NCBI GenBank assembly: GCA_029948255.1
Contig: JALIZF010001506.1
Span: 62,001-126,000, forward strand
Source: Telmatactis stephensoni
Lineage: Eukaryota; Cnidaria; Anthozoa; Actiniaria; Isophelliidae
DNA: 64,000 nucleotides
Reading direction: 5' to 3'
In this document: positions 22,301 to 32,344 of the stretch, one piece after another
Layout: each line of letters starts with the position of its first letter
Position numbering within the stretch: the first letter of the stretch is position 1
Notes under the pieces: model-generated
Seen by the model: only the letters and a program-made list of their open reading frames with translations
Told to the model about the DNA's origin: nothing
Databases searched by the model: none
Translations under genes and position numbers: made by a program

Positions 22301-25300
22301 AGATATTGGAAGACTACAAGATAAGAAAAAGAGGATTTTTGTTTTCAAAATAAAACGTTCGGCACGTAAATATTAAGATCATTCGCGAAAAAAGATTGAC
22401 TTGAAAAACGTAGTTAAAATACTTGTACGAGTCTTATTTTCAGTCCGACATACGGCATGCATGTCTGCAAATCATTGAAGTTTACATTTTGAAAATCCGA
22501 CAAAATTGAGCCGAGTTATGGTAAGCCAAAGTGATTCAGATTTCTATAAATTTTGCCGCGTTTGCCCAAATTCAAAATGGCGCACGAAAGCGTAAAGTGG
22601 CTTATTCAACATAGAACCCATTCGTCTAGCAATCAATTGGCTATTCAAGTACTCCTGTTCCATGTTTGCTTTGTTTGTTTTATAGTCACGTTGTAGCGGG
22701 TCCTTTGCCATACAAGGGGTATCTGTAAGTGACGTCAGTGCCATTGATCCATGTATCATCCTTGGAAACGATCTAATAACAGCGTCATGGAGGTGTTCCT
22801 TCTCTGTATGTATATCTCTTCATTACTTATTTACTCGATTCTTATAAAATACAAGCCATTTAAAATTTATGGGTGATAAAACAAAGTAATATTTTCTACT
22901 AAGAAAGACACGATTTTTTTACTCTTTTAGGCCCTAGTCAAACGAGAAAGCATGTTTTGGAAACATCACTAGCGCGCATGTTTCGCAAATGTTTCCCGAT
23001 TTAAGGATTGGACACACGGTGCAACTTTCCCCGAAACATTTGATGAAACACCGTGCGCAACACGGTTGCACCGTGTGTCCACCACTGAAATATCTCGTGC
23101 AATGTTGCGCGCAACAGTTCTGGACAGTTGCAGAAGTAGAACTCGATCCTATTTCTGCGGCTGTTGCGTGCAACGTTTCGCGCAACGTTTCGCGAAACAT
23201 TGGAATGGGTGGACACACGCTGTAACATTGTGTTGCGCGCGATGTTTCAGCAAATGTTTCAAGAAATGTTGTACCGTGTGTCCGGGCCTAAAATGTTTCT
23301 GAAACACCTCAGAAATATATTCATGTTTCCGGACACAGGATAGCGATGTTAGTCCTGGTTTAGCCACTAAAGGAATCATGTTATTCAAAAGCGCTCGCAA
23401 TTTCTGCAGGCCGTTTCTTATAACTGTTGATATGAATCGTTTTCGTTGTTTTTCGTGTGTTATTTATTATAATTATTATATTTACAGTGTAATCATGTTT
23501 ACCGACGGTGCTTGATATTCTCTGCCGAATCCAACGAGATCTTGTCTCTCATACTAAGACCAGATTGCTTTCAGGTGTTTGCAAGCCTTCGCCAGGTAGG
23601 GTAATGGTTTGTTTGTTTGTACTTGGAATGAATGGATGAATGAAACAGATTTCCTCTCAGATTTTGTATATATTTTGTCATTGTCATTCCTAGCCTTCTC
23701 CGCAAGCATTTCTTTGGGTATTCTGGCCTTCGTGTGTAGAAAAAGTGTAAAAGAAGAGAAGGACTGAGAGAGGGTAAGGGAGGGAAGAAAAGAGACTCCT
23801 TTTTCTCTCCCTTCCCCTAGCCTCTAGTTTCCCTCAGCTTTCTAGAACCACAGGAAGCCCAAGGAATTAATTGTCTGCGGAGGAGGCTGTCATTCCAGAT
23901 TCTTAACAGTTTTGTTTGTTCCAGGATTACTCGTCTCTCTCTAAAGACAGAGGAAAGGCCACATTACCACAGCTTTGTGAAACAATAAAGTTAGCTATGA
24001 AAGAATACTGTCCTCGAACTCAGGTGAGTCCCTGTCATTTGATTGTCATGGAGCAGTCAATGTTTCAAACCCAATGGCCAGTATTAGAACACGGATGTAA
24101 ACATTTGGTTCTGTTTGACAGTGCATGTTTAGACCCCGTGTTTAGAGCGACTAACCAAGCCATTTTCAATCCGGTTTTCAGGTTTCAACTACACTAGAAG
24201 GAATCAATATGTGTCTTGAGATGGACGTCTTTGAAAAGTTGGCTGCTTGTACGCTGGAGGATATAAGGGTAATGATAGTATTATTCAGTTGCATGTGGCA
24301 TGAGACTGCTGCGGACGATTTAGCTCTTTTTGCCCTTAGAGTAGATTCCGTATAACTGTGAAAATGGCACCACACGGTCACGGCACGGTTGCGGCAGAAA
24401 TTTCGAATGTTTTTCTAGACATCACGGCACGGACACGGTCACTTTCACACTCACGCGAAATCTGCTCTACAACATGAAGTAACTTTACAATTTATCCCTG
24501 CGTATAGGTTTGTTTTCTTCTCTCACACATCTGTACGCTTGCATTTAATTATGAAAATAAGTACTCAGTGTTTGCTTCATAGCAAAAATTCTGCGGCAGT
24601 ATTAATTAAGACTGGATTCTTTCTTTAAAACCAACAAAGTTTCCCTCGTCTTTATATAGCTCCAGTGCACGCGGGATGCCGAGAATCTGAGTTGTGACTT
24701 TACTGTCAAAGATATCGAGGTAAGTCACATCCTCTTTTTTAAACAATCAAAAATTGCATGACTAGTCGTTATGGTGTCTCTCTGCCTTTAGATTTTGAGG
24801 GGAAGGTTTTTTGTGACTATTTTCCTTGTGTATTTCTCAGATTGAAGATCGTTTTAATAATGTACTAGCAGTGCGCATGTCCACTACAGATGGAATTCAA
24901 AGGAGGGCGTTACATGCTACTGTTATACAAGAAGCTACGACAGAAAAACAGAGTGCATCATTTCAGGTAAGATGTATTTGGTTAGTTTGGGAAAGGCTGC
25001 ATGATGAGGTGGTAGGAAAGAGTAGAAAGAACAACAGGGACTGAAGGAGGAAGGGAAGAGGGAGGGAAAGGGTAATGGATTGAAGTGAGGAAGGAAGGAA
25101 GGAAGGAAAATAAAAGGAAGGAAGGAAAATAAAAGGAAGGAAGGAAAATAAAAGGAAGGAAGGAAAATAAAAGGAAGGAAGGAAAATAAATCAACTGATT
25201 GAATATTAGAATTGCTGTTATAATTGATGAAAGAAGGAAAGAATGGAAAATGTAATTCCTGGTTGTTCATGCTCTCTTTTTTGTTGTTTGGCTTCCAGCA

Positions 25301-28300
25301 ATTTTATGGAGAATTAGCAGACTTTATCATCAGTGTCGAAGAAAACCTTTTGCTAAAATTGTTGATATTCGGTGGAATTACTACCAAGGAACAGTTATGG
25401 GGCGAAGAAAAAGACGAAACGACAATGTAATATATGTTGTATTGAAAATGCTTCATAAACCTGTTAACTGAAATTGTCCAACTCCGAAACATGCTTCACC
25501 TGCCACATATGTAAAGGATTTAGAACGAGGCTACGTGCTAAAACTTCTGTCTTGTTACGAATGACTGAGCTTTATGCGCGTAGCCTTGTCTTGATACTTT
25601 TGTATATGGCAAGTGAAGTGTATCTCGGAAGTCTGCTATTGGGACCCCAGCAGCTAGCGCGTGTGAGTGATATTGGATTCAACAAACAAACACACAAACG
25701 AACAAACAAACAAACAAACAAACATGACTGTATAGAACCAATCTACTCTTACATTACATCAAGTACTTCACGTTTTCAGGATTGTGGTGAAATGATTTAT
25801 CATGAAAGTATTCAAATGTTAGAAAAGCATATAAAATTCATAAACAATACAAGACCAACCTCTTTGAAAAAAACTCGCATTGATATTTTTATCTATATAT
25901 TTTTCTATATATTTTTAACGTTTCTTGTGTGCGTGTTTTCCCCAAATTAGATCACAAAGCCAGTCGCCCGACTCTGGTGTCCACTCTGTTCCCTTAGAAG
26001 GGATTTCGCTGTTCTTTGAAAGACTAGAGCTGAGCAGTTTTAATGTGGTATGCTGTTTGTCCCCCAATCAAGAACTTTCACAAGATCTTTTAAAGTTAAA
26101 AGAAGATCTTGAGATTCCTAACGGGCTGCCTCCTTGTGTGGAGAATGCTAGACTAGACTTCGGTGAGTTGGTTTATTTCAATTCTCCATTTTGTATCTGA
26201 CATTTCCTGCTGTCAAAATTCAACCTGTATTGGCAGGTTGAAATGATAAGGCTAACTAATTGGAAAGAGTCTACCTTCTGGTAGTCTTCTCCCTTTCTCT
26301 TTGAATCGCGGTGATAATGATAATTTATACAATAATTGGTATATTACGCGCGCTCTGATTGGTCGAGAATGGTGTGTGATTACAGTACACACATACGCAC
26401 ATAGATGACGTCATTGCATCTTACGCGCGCTCTGAGTGGTTGAAATGAGCCGATGAATATTATATAAAACAAATAGATTCCATTTTCGTTGGGTCTGTAC
26501 TCTAATAGATGCACAGAAGACCTCAAAATGTAGTGACAACAATAGTCGTGCCACTTTACTTCGTCTCGTGGTGTACTTTTTGTTTTCACAGTTTGACGTC
26601 ATCTGTGTATCTATTAGAGTACAAACCCACGGAAAAATTGAATCTATTTTTAAAACTGATGATGGTGATGACAGCATCGTTGTCATAATGTTTTGTTTGG
26701 AACAAAGCCGACTGAAGCCTTGAGATTGTTGGCAAGAAAGAGAACAACATTGGGATGATCACAAGTCTCCTTTGCCTTCACCATCGTTATCAACACCCGT
26801 TTTACGTGACAATAATTTATGACGACGATGTGATATTGTGGATTATTTCCTTTATTAATGACTTAACATTTCACCTCTAAAGGCAGTTTCATTTGTACTA
26901 CTGATGTAATCCATTTTTTCTTTTTCTTTTTTTTCTTTCTTTTCTTTTCTTTTCTTTTTCTTTTCTTTTCTTTTTTTTCAGAGCGATTGCTTAGGACTGG
27001 TATTTACTATAGATCCGTTGATGGACTGCTTCGTGATATCAAAAGACACTATTTAAAGGTAAAATTCATTTCATTTTCTTAGAGATAGATTCTTTGTGAT
27101 TTCCCACAGAAAAATATGTTTCTTATTCATAGTCATAGAAGTAACGTAGAAAACAACGTATCTATTTTCATAGGAAGTTGGCCGTCAATCTGCAAAGATT
27201 CTTGGTTCTTTGCATCTCCTAGGCAACGTGACTGGGCTTAAAGAAAACATTGCCGAGGGACTGGCGGAACTCAGGGAGACTGGTGACTTGATGGGATTTG
27301 CAGGTCACGTGAGAAATGGCCTGACTGATTCCTACTACAAGGTATAGGTCACGTGACATCACACCATACAAAATCTGTTGTTTATTTTGTTTCATGCAGA
27401 GACCTAACTGCGTTTCATGTAAATAATAAAATAATCAAATCTTCGTAAAAGCTAGAGCGCTCGACGAAACAATTTGCTCGGGTGTTCTACGTTGTGTACA
27501 CGATTCCCTGGAGATGTCTTTTGCCGCCATTTTAGAATGTGGCGTTTTTTTCCTTTCAAACAGCTGGCAGATTCGTGGTCCGCGTATGTGAAATCTCCGT
27601 CCAAGGTTCAACAGCCTTCATCGATTTCATCGACACCTAGTGCTGTAGAAGAACCACAGATTGAACCGACAGCATATCAAGCTGTTGACACACGCCCCGG
27701 TCTATTGAGCAGTTTGACAACAAGTTTAGGTGGCTGGGTTTTTAACTCACAAGACGAAGATCTTGAAATTTCCTACGAGGTGATTATCGATAATGCTTCT
27801 AGTAATTTTACTTTCCTCTTGAATGTTAAATTTTTAAACACAATTTTTGCGAATTTTACATAATCTAAAGTTGCAATTTTCGAGTCCCCAAGAATATTTT
27901 AAGTGTTTTACAAAACTGTAAAACATGGCAGTTCGTTGAAGCGTTATCAACAGGTGGTTGGCTGGTGATTGTTCAGCTCAGCTCTTATGTAATTCATTTA
28001 AAAGATGTTTAAAGCTATTGTGTTACTTTTATATTTCGCAGTGGCTATTCGTACGGTAACCGTACGCCGACATGTAATTTCTATTCGTACGGACAATTAA
28101 AAATTTTGAAATTTTATAGAAATCAAGAGAGCTATCAATTTGAGATTATTCTAGTTTTAATTAGGAGTTCATAACCATTTGAAAAAGCTTCACAGATTTG
28201 GATTTCACCTTTTAGATTCAGATGTATACAGAGTACGGCGACACGAAAAGCGAGACTTAGAAAAAATATGGCCGGCCAAGTCAGGAAAGGTCACCGACTC

Positions 28301-30630
28301 AAAACATGAAAATGTCCACTTGTTTTCACACAAGAAAACAAATTCTTATTTTTTTCTAAATCGCTTAATTCATATGAACATATATGTTACAGTTTTTATT
28401 CGAGAATCACGGCATTTTCTCCGCTATTAGAGGAAAAACGGCACTTCCGTACGAATAAGTCACACAAGCTATTCGTACGGTAATTATCATACATGCAAAT
28501 TCTATCACTCGAACGCGCAGTGAGTTTCGATCTTGCCAACTTTTCTGAATCTTTTGATCAATCTGGATCTTACAGGGGCGGCATTTTCTCCGCGATTAGA
28601 AGAAATGATAATTACCGTACGAATAGCTTGTGTGACTTATTCGTACGGACATGTAGTTTTCGTCTGTAAATCGCAAAAACATCGTGTCAAAAACATTCAG
28701 AAATCAATTAAAAGGTGTCTTTCATAACGCAAGAAGTCTTTGGAAATTGTTTAACGCTGCAAAACATTTGCCGCTTTGAGTTTTGTGGAAGGTTTGTAAA
28801 CACTGCCGTGCGAATAGCCTGCGTGACTTTATATTCGTACGGACATGTAGTTTTCGTCAGTGTGTAACTAAATCAAAGAGAAATATTTTTTCTGCTGAGC
28901 GGAATAACTTTTTTTTCTTATTTTAAGAAAATAAAAAAAACTAAAGCGTTTTAAAATTAGTTTGGCGGCCGCGCGATCTCATGCACTGACATATCGAGTT
29001 GTTGCCGAAAATTGACAAGTGTCTAATTTCGCCTTGTGCTATTCTATGTCCAGTTAAAACTAAACGGTAAAATCACAAACTTTTTAGATCTACCGATTTG
29101 TTGTCTACGTATAAACAAAACTATAATAGTATAAAATCGATATCGTCAATAGTTTCTTCAAAATATTGAAATATTTCAATGTCCGTACAAATAGAATTTT
29201 CAAGTCGGCGTACGGTTACCGTACGAATAGCCACTGCGTTTATATTTCGACTGTACTGTCAGAAATATTACTTATATTTTTTTTTCAAAGCGTCAAAAAG
29301 ATGCGTAAGTCTTTAATTTATTTTCATTCTTATTTTATAGCCGGAACTGAACTCACCACTGCAACCTGTCACAACAGAGGAAGCACCAGAGTGTCACGCG
29401 ACACAGTGTGACCGATCGTTGCGTGACTCTAACGAGGAGGACAGTCACTCAATATTCAGCATGACCACTACGCTTACAAACTGGGAACGTCTTCCTCGTG
29501 AGACACAAAAACAGTTGAAAGGACAGGAATTTGTCAGAAGAGTCAAACAGAGTATGGATGATACAGAAACCGATGAAAAGTGAGTGACGAAAATTCTTGA
29601 AAACCGAGTACAAGTTTTTATACAAAAGTCTGAGCGAGAAAAAAGTGCTTTCTTTTCTATCTAACATTTAATGGAAAGCATTTACGATTCTAAATGGTTT
29701 ATCTTTCAGATTTATTTGTTGCGTAAAGCTTCGTTTTACCGACTCAAACAATAAACTAAATGCTCTGGTAACGAGTCGAAAAGTGTACTTTATGAAAGTG
29801 GGTGCCCCATCACGTGACCATGTAGTGTTGGATGTCTCACTAGAAAAATTATACAAAGCACAGGAAAAAGAGGAGGGTAGGCGATTTTTTTCGTTTTCTT
29901 TCTCGTCTTTTCTTTCTCTCTTTCTTTTCTTTTCTTTTCTTTTCTTTTCTTTTCTTTTCTTTTCTTTTCTTTTCTTTTCTTTTCTTTTCTTTTCTTTTCT
30001 TTTCTTTTCTTTTCTTTTCTTTTCTTTTCTTTTCTTTTCTTTTCTTTTCTTTTCTTTTCTTTTCTTTTCTTTTCTTTTCTATTCTTTTTTTTTTTTTCGG
30101 TTTTTTTCTTTTTGTTGTTAAGACAATTCGCATTTTTGGTTGTTTGTTTTTCCTTTGGTCGATCTGTTAGTTATTGTGATCTACGTGTCGAATTTTCGTC
30201 GTTATAAAACTTTTTATTTCTTCTTACGTATTTACAGGTGACGCCAGATACCTAGAGTTGATAATGCGTATGGATGGCATGCAACGACTGTCCCTCCCCT
30301 CCCCTAACCCTGGAGATAACCCGCTAGTGCGCTGTGACTCCATAGCCCTCGCAGCAAAGGTAAATTTTATAATAGTGTGTTTTGAAATATGGCAAATTTT
30401 GCACTTTTGTTGTATATAACTGTACATAGCATTTAAGCACGGAATTTTATTATGACTCGTGAATACGGAGGGGAAAAATCACAAATTGCAACGATTAGCT
30501 TATTCCACTAAAACATTTCTTATTTTCTGTTTAGGCTGCAAGAAGAATAAACAACGCGAAAAAGATCTACCACTCGTCAGGGTACACTTGTCCCTGTCAA
30601 GTAATCCTGAATAGCGTGGTCTACAGCTAA
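13361..30630 (+). CDS. Compact membrane-anchored VPS13-like bridge lipid-transfer protein
   Basis: I assemble 24 exons whose 23 junction phases all agree, giving 969 residues: 13361-13479, 14720-14849, 16605-16648, 17356-17395, 17616-17723, 17814-17918, 18503-18628, 19159-19327, 20005-20057, 21210-21320, 23488-23595, 23925-24023, 24182-24268, 24660-24719, 24841-24966, 25299-25426, 25951-26162, 26982-27058, 27174-27341, 27564-27779, 29341-29579, 29710-29876, 30238-30359, 30535-30630. A membrane helix (about 17-34) is followed by ISVVDIGFFTAYNVIFEW and ELSIKIEV, the pattern of the N-terminal cap of BLTP1/BLTP2 proteins. The middle has beta-groove-like segments such as DMACVRLKLVF. The C-terminal third is VPS13-type: VDGLLRDIKRHYLKEV, then ILGSLHLLGNVTGLKENIAE, then a PH-like domain. 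Expected role: bulk lipid transfer at ER contacts. It is much shorter than VPS13, ATG2 or human BLTPs. I know no named orthologue. Confidence 0.8.
15160..15716 (+). repeat. Minisatellite of ~22-bp GGTAAGGTGTCAGTAAGTGGTT units
   Basis: About two dozen imperfect copies of a unit close to AGTGGTTGGTAAGGTGTCAG, with variants in which GTGTCAG becomes GTATCAG and with inserted AACTAA. The array lies in intron 2 of the lipid-transfer gene. Many units contain GGTAAGGT, which looks like a 5' splice site. Confidence 0.9.
17978..18073. repeat. Fold-back element in intron 6 of the lipid-transfer gene
   Basis: TATAAAGAACGAGAGAGAGT at the left is answered by ACACTCTCTTGAGTTCTTTATA at the right. The inner arms GTTTTATCGG...AAAGATC also pair, leaving a small GC-rich loop near 18025. 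It starts 60 bp after exon 6 (ending 17918). Confidence 0.75.
18360..18422. repeat. CATCCATTCATC short tandem repeat
   Basis: Degenerate CATCCATTCATCTATC units. A related run in the complementary sense (GGATGAATGG) is at about 16830-16885. Both lie in introns of the lipid-transfer gene and generate spurious Ser/His/Pro ORFs. Confidence 0.8.
20215..20344. repeat. Palindromic element ending in AGACTG...CAGTCT
   Basis: The left arm GTCCCTCCTTTTCC and AATCAGTAAAAG are repeated inverted as CTTTTACTGATTTTGG and GGAGGGAC on the right, with about 45-bp arms over 130 bp. The triplet AAT flanks both ends and could be a short target duplication. It sits in intron 9 of the lipid-transfer gene. Confidence 0.75.
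20676..20960 (+). repeat. tRNA-derived SINE
   Basis: An A box TGGCTCAAATGGTTGAGCG (20686-20704) and a B box GGTTCAATTCC (20729-20739) are spaced as in a tRNA gene. The body runs on to a block with GGGACGTTAAAGAATCC, resembling from memory the conserved central domains shared by metazoan SINEs. It lies in the sense orientation in intron 9 of the lipid-transfer gene. No clear tail or target duplication was located. Confidence 0.65.
21724..21872. repeat. TA-flanked palindromic MITE, copy 2
   Basis: The core phrases GATTTCG, GTGTGAAACGG, TGCCGTGACCGTGTCAGTGC, GTCTATGAAAAC and the right end CATACGAAATCGACTC-TA match the family. The left end is degraded. It lies in intron 10 of the lipid-transfer gene. 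Confidence 0.85.
22122..22608. repeat. Long-arm fold-back element, ~110-bp inverted arms
   Basis: TGAATAAGCCACTTCACGCT opens the left arm and its inverse AGCGTAAAGTGGCTTATTCA closes the right arm. The arms continue through CTTTCGT, CGCCATTTTG, CAAACG and TGGCTTACCATAACTCGGCT with few mismatches, around a ~270-bp AT-rich loop. It lies in intron 10 of the lipid-transfer gene. Confidence 0.85.
22925..23294. repeat. Fold-back element with TTTTAGGCCC / GGGCCTAAAA ends
   Basis: 370 bp bounded by inverted TTTTAGGCCC ends. The interior is full of alternating words such as TGCGCGCAAC, CGCAACGTTTCGCGAAAC and CACCGTGTGTCC that pair with each other. Several overlapping ORFs on both strands here are artefacts of this palindromic structure. 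Related text appears near 31440, 35344 and 53394. Confidence 0.8.
24337..24469. repeat. TA-flanked palindromic MITE, copy 3
   Basis: Ends TA-GAGTAGATTCCGTATAAC and GCGAAATCTGCTC-TA, with the interior CACGGTCACGGCACGGTTGC. It lies in intron 13 of the lipid-transfer gene. Confidence 0.85.
25090..25190. repeat. GGAAGGAAAATAAAA tandem repeat
   Basis: About five units of a 19-bp GGAAGGAAGGAAAATAAAA-type repeat, preceded by simple GGAA copies, in intron 15 of the lipid-transfer gene. Confidence 0.9.
26345..26660. repeat. Inverted-repeat element with GCGCGCTCTGATTGG
   Basis: Two ACGCGCGCTCTGA(T/G)TGGT blocks (26346, 26422) precede an inverted pair: GGGTCTGTACTCTAATAGAT at about 26490 and its inverse ATCTATTAGAGTACAAACCC at about 26610. 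It lies in intron 17 of the lipid-transfer gene. The CGCGCTCTGATTGG phrase is, in my memory, common in cnidarian repeats. Confidence 0.6.
26918..26980 (+). repeat. CTTTT microsatellite forming a splice-acceptor tract
   Basis: A TTTTC array runs directly into the TTTCAG acceptor of exon 18 (starting 26982). The polypyrimidine tract of this intron is therefore a microsatellite and may vary in length between individuals. Confidence 0.85.
28037..29238. mobile_element. Mutator-like non-autonomous DNA transposon, 1.2 kb
   Basis: Terminal inverted repeats begin CGCAGTGGCTATTCGTACGG and end in its exact reverse complement; the pairing continues through TAACCGTACGCCGAC. Both ends are flanked by TTTATATTT (28028-28036 and 29239-29247), a 9-bp direct repeat that fits Mutator-superfamily target duplications. 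Inside are further inverted copies of TATTCGTACGG (about 28440-28660, 28810-28850), so the element is itself a nest of fold-backs. No transposase ORF is present. It occupies most of intron 20 of the lipid-transfer gene. Confidence 0.8.
29912..30080. repeat. TTTTC microsatellite, about 33 units
   Basis: A nearly pure TTTTC array of about 165 bp in intron 22 of the lipid-transfer gene, starting some 35 bp after exon 22. The repetitive Phe/Ser or Lys/Arg ORFs here are artefacts. Confidence 0.95.
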
Positions 30631-32344
30631 CATTACAGATACTTGTTACTCAAACACGTGATAGAATAGCACCCAGGACACACTTATAAAGGACAACGAG
30701 AATAATACAGGACAGTAGAGGAAAGACATTAAATGCGTGTTAAAAGACTGATACAGATGCTAATGTTAGTGATTCTACTGCGGGCGAATAAAAATCAGAA
30801 AATATTTTGAATAAAGCAGATGTTACACAGGACGATTTGCAACGACGGTTTTTTGGCGCAACGTTAAAGTACTACCATGTAACACCACACGGGACTATTT
30901 TTAAGCGCAGTTATGGTTTCGGCAAAATGTTGCAAATTTTTGCTTTGAAGTCAAAAACTTGTATCGCAAAGTGGCGAATTTTTCCCAAACTGCGAGGCGC
31001 TGCGCGAAAATCGTCGTTTGAATTGCAACATCAGTTTAACATAGTTTAATTTTACAATTTGTTTGTATTTACTCCATCTGTAGTACAAATGACGATTCCT
31101 CAGACCATCGCATCAAAACACATTTGAGATCTCCAATTATTCCACTATCTCCAAGGCTATCAGAAATAAAATAATGACCCTTCCCTGAGTAACCATACAC
31201 TGTGGTCAACGAGGAAGATTAATTAAAAACTGAAATAGAATTGTTTGAATGAAAAAAAGGTTTATATTTGAAATATGTACAAAATATATGGTGGAATGCT
31301 TTTCAAATATTTTCAAAAATTAGAATTATCGGAGAAATAGTAGGGACATAGCGCTTTTTGTATACATTGTTGTAAAATGTGCATGACAATAAAGAAGTAT
31401 ATACTTTTGGAAATGTCAGTGTTTTATTATAACGCGCGTAAAGGCGCGAACACACGATGCAAGGTTTTCCGTAACGTTGCACGCAACAGAGTACGTAATT
31501 TGGCCGAGTGTCAACCCTGCAACAGTTGCGCGTAACGTTGCGCAGGTTTAGCACCGAGTTCCACCTCTGCAACATTTGCTGCAAATTGTGCAGAACATTG
31601 CAGGAGTTGAAATACGATGCAACTGTGATGCGCGCAATGTCGCAAAAAAAATAAAGACGTTGCAATAAGCTGGTTTAGAGATCCTGAAAGAACAGCGCAG
31701 AACTGACCGTTTAAACATCAAGCTTTCACGGAGAAAAACTACAAAACTATATAGTTATGTCTGCATAGGTGGTTGTGCTGCACTGGCAAATTTTGACGAA
31801 AGTCTTTTAGTCAAAAGAAGAACAGTTATGGAGACTAATCCACCCACAAAATGTTTTCCTGCGGTTTTTTTTTCTATTTTTCTATTTTTTTAATGTTTGG
31901 ACCACAAGAATAAGTTGGAAATTGAGGATTTCTACAAGTCATATAAGAAAAAAAGACTTCAATAATTGAATTACAAGGACGTTTCGATTGATGTTTATTT
32001 GATAGAACGTCTTCATAATGATATGAATCACATGCGTTACCTCCTAACTTTAGATGTCTATTTTGAAAATTTTCCAGGAACGATCTAGTTAATAACAAAG
32101 TAGTCTATCGAGATCCTAGGCTTCCAGGGTCCAAATGGTGCCATTTTCGGGGCACCACGAACATTTTTGATAAATTGTCGACCGTAGTTCGTATACGATT
32201 TGTGGCCAATGGCCGAGAGCTAACGCACTTCCTCGGGGAGAAACGACGTATTGTTTGGCTATAGCTCCACAATGCCTCACTGCGATGTCTTATAAGTAGG
32301 TTCTCTGCTCATGATGTTAAGTATAGGTTCTTTGCTCATGATCT
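30631..32344. other. Convergent intergenic region, lipid-transfer gene to channel gene
   Basis: No coding exon is supported. AATAAA at about 30787 and 30810 can serve the lipid-transfer gene. A minus-strand AATAAA at 31994-31999 can serve the channel gene. Between them are two degenerate fold-back repeats: about 30815-31042 (AACGACG / CGTCGTT words) and about 31440-31640 (GCAACGTT-rich, starting GGCGCGAACACACGATGCAA). Confidence 0.6.

Noticed and set aside
22925..23400. Six overlapping Cys/Arg-rich ORFs of 75-94 codons
   Set aside because: They arise because the palindromic GCGCAAC-rich repeat is open in several frames on both strands. No homology or splice context.
29783..30133. Long ORFs on both strands
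   Set aside because: They run through the TTTTC microsatellite. The true exon ends at 29876.
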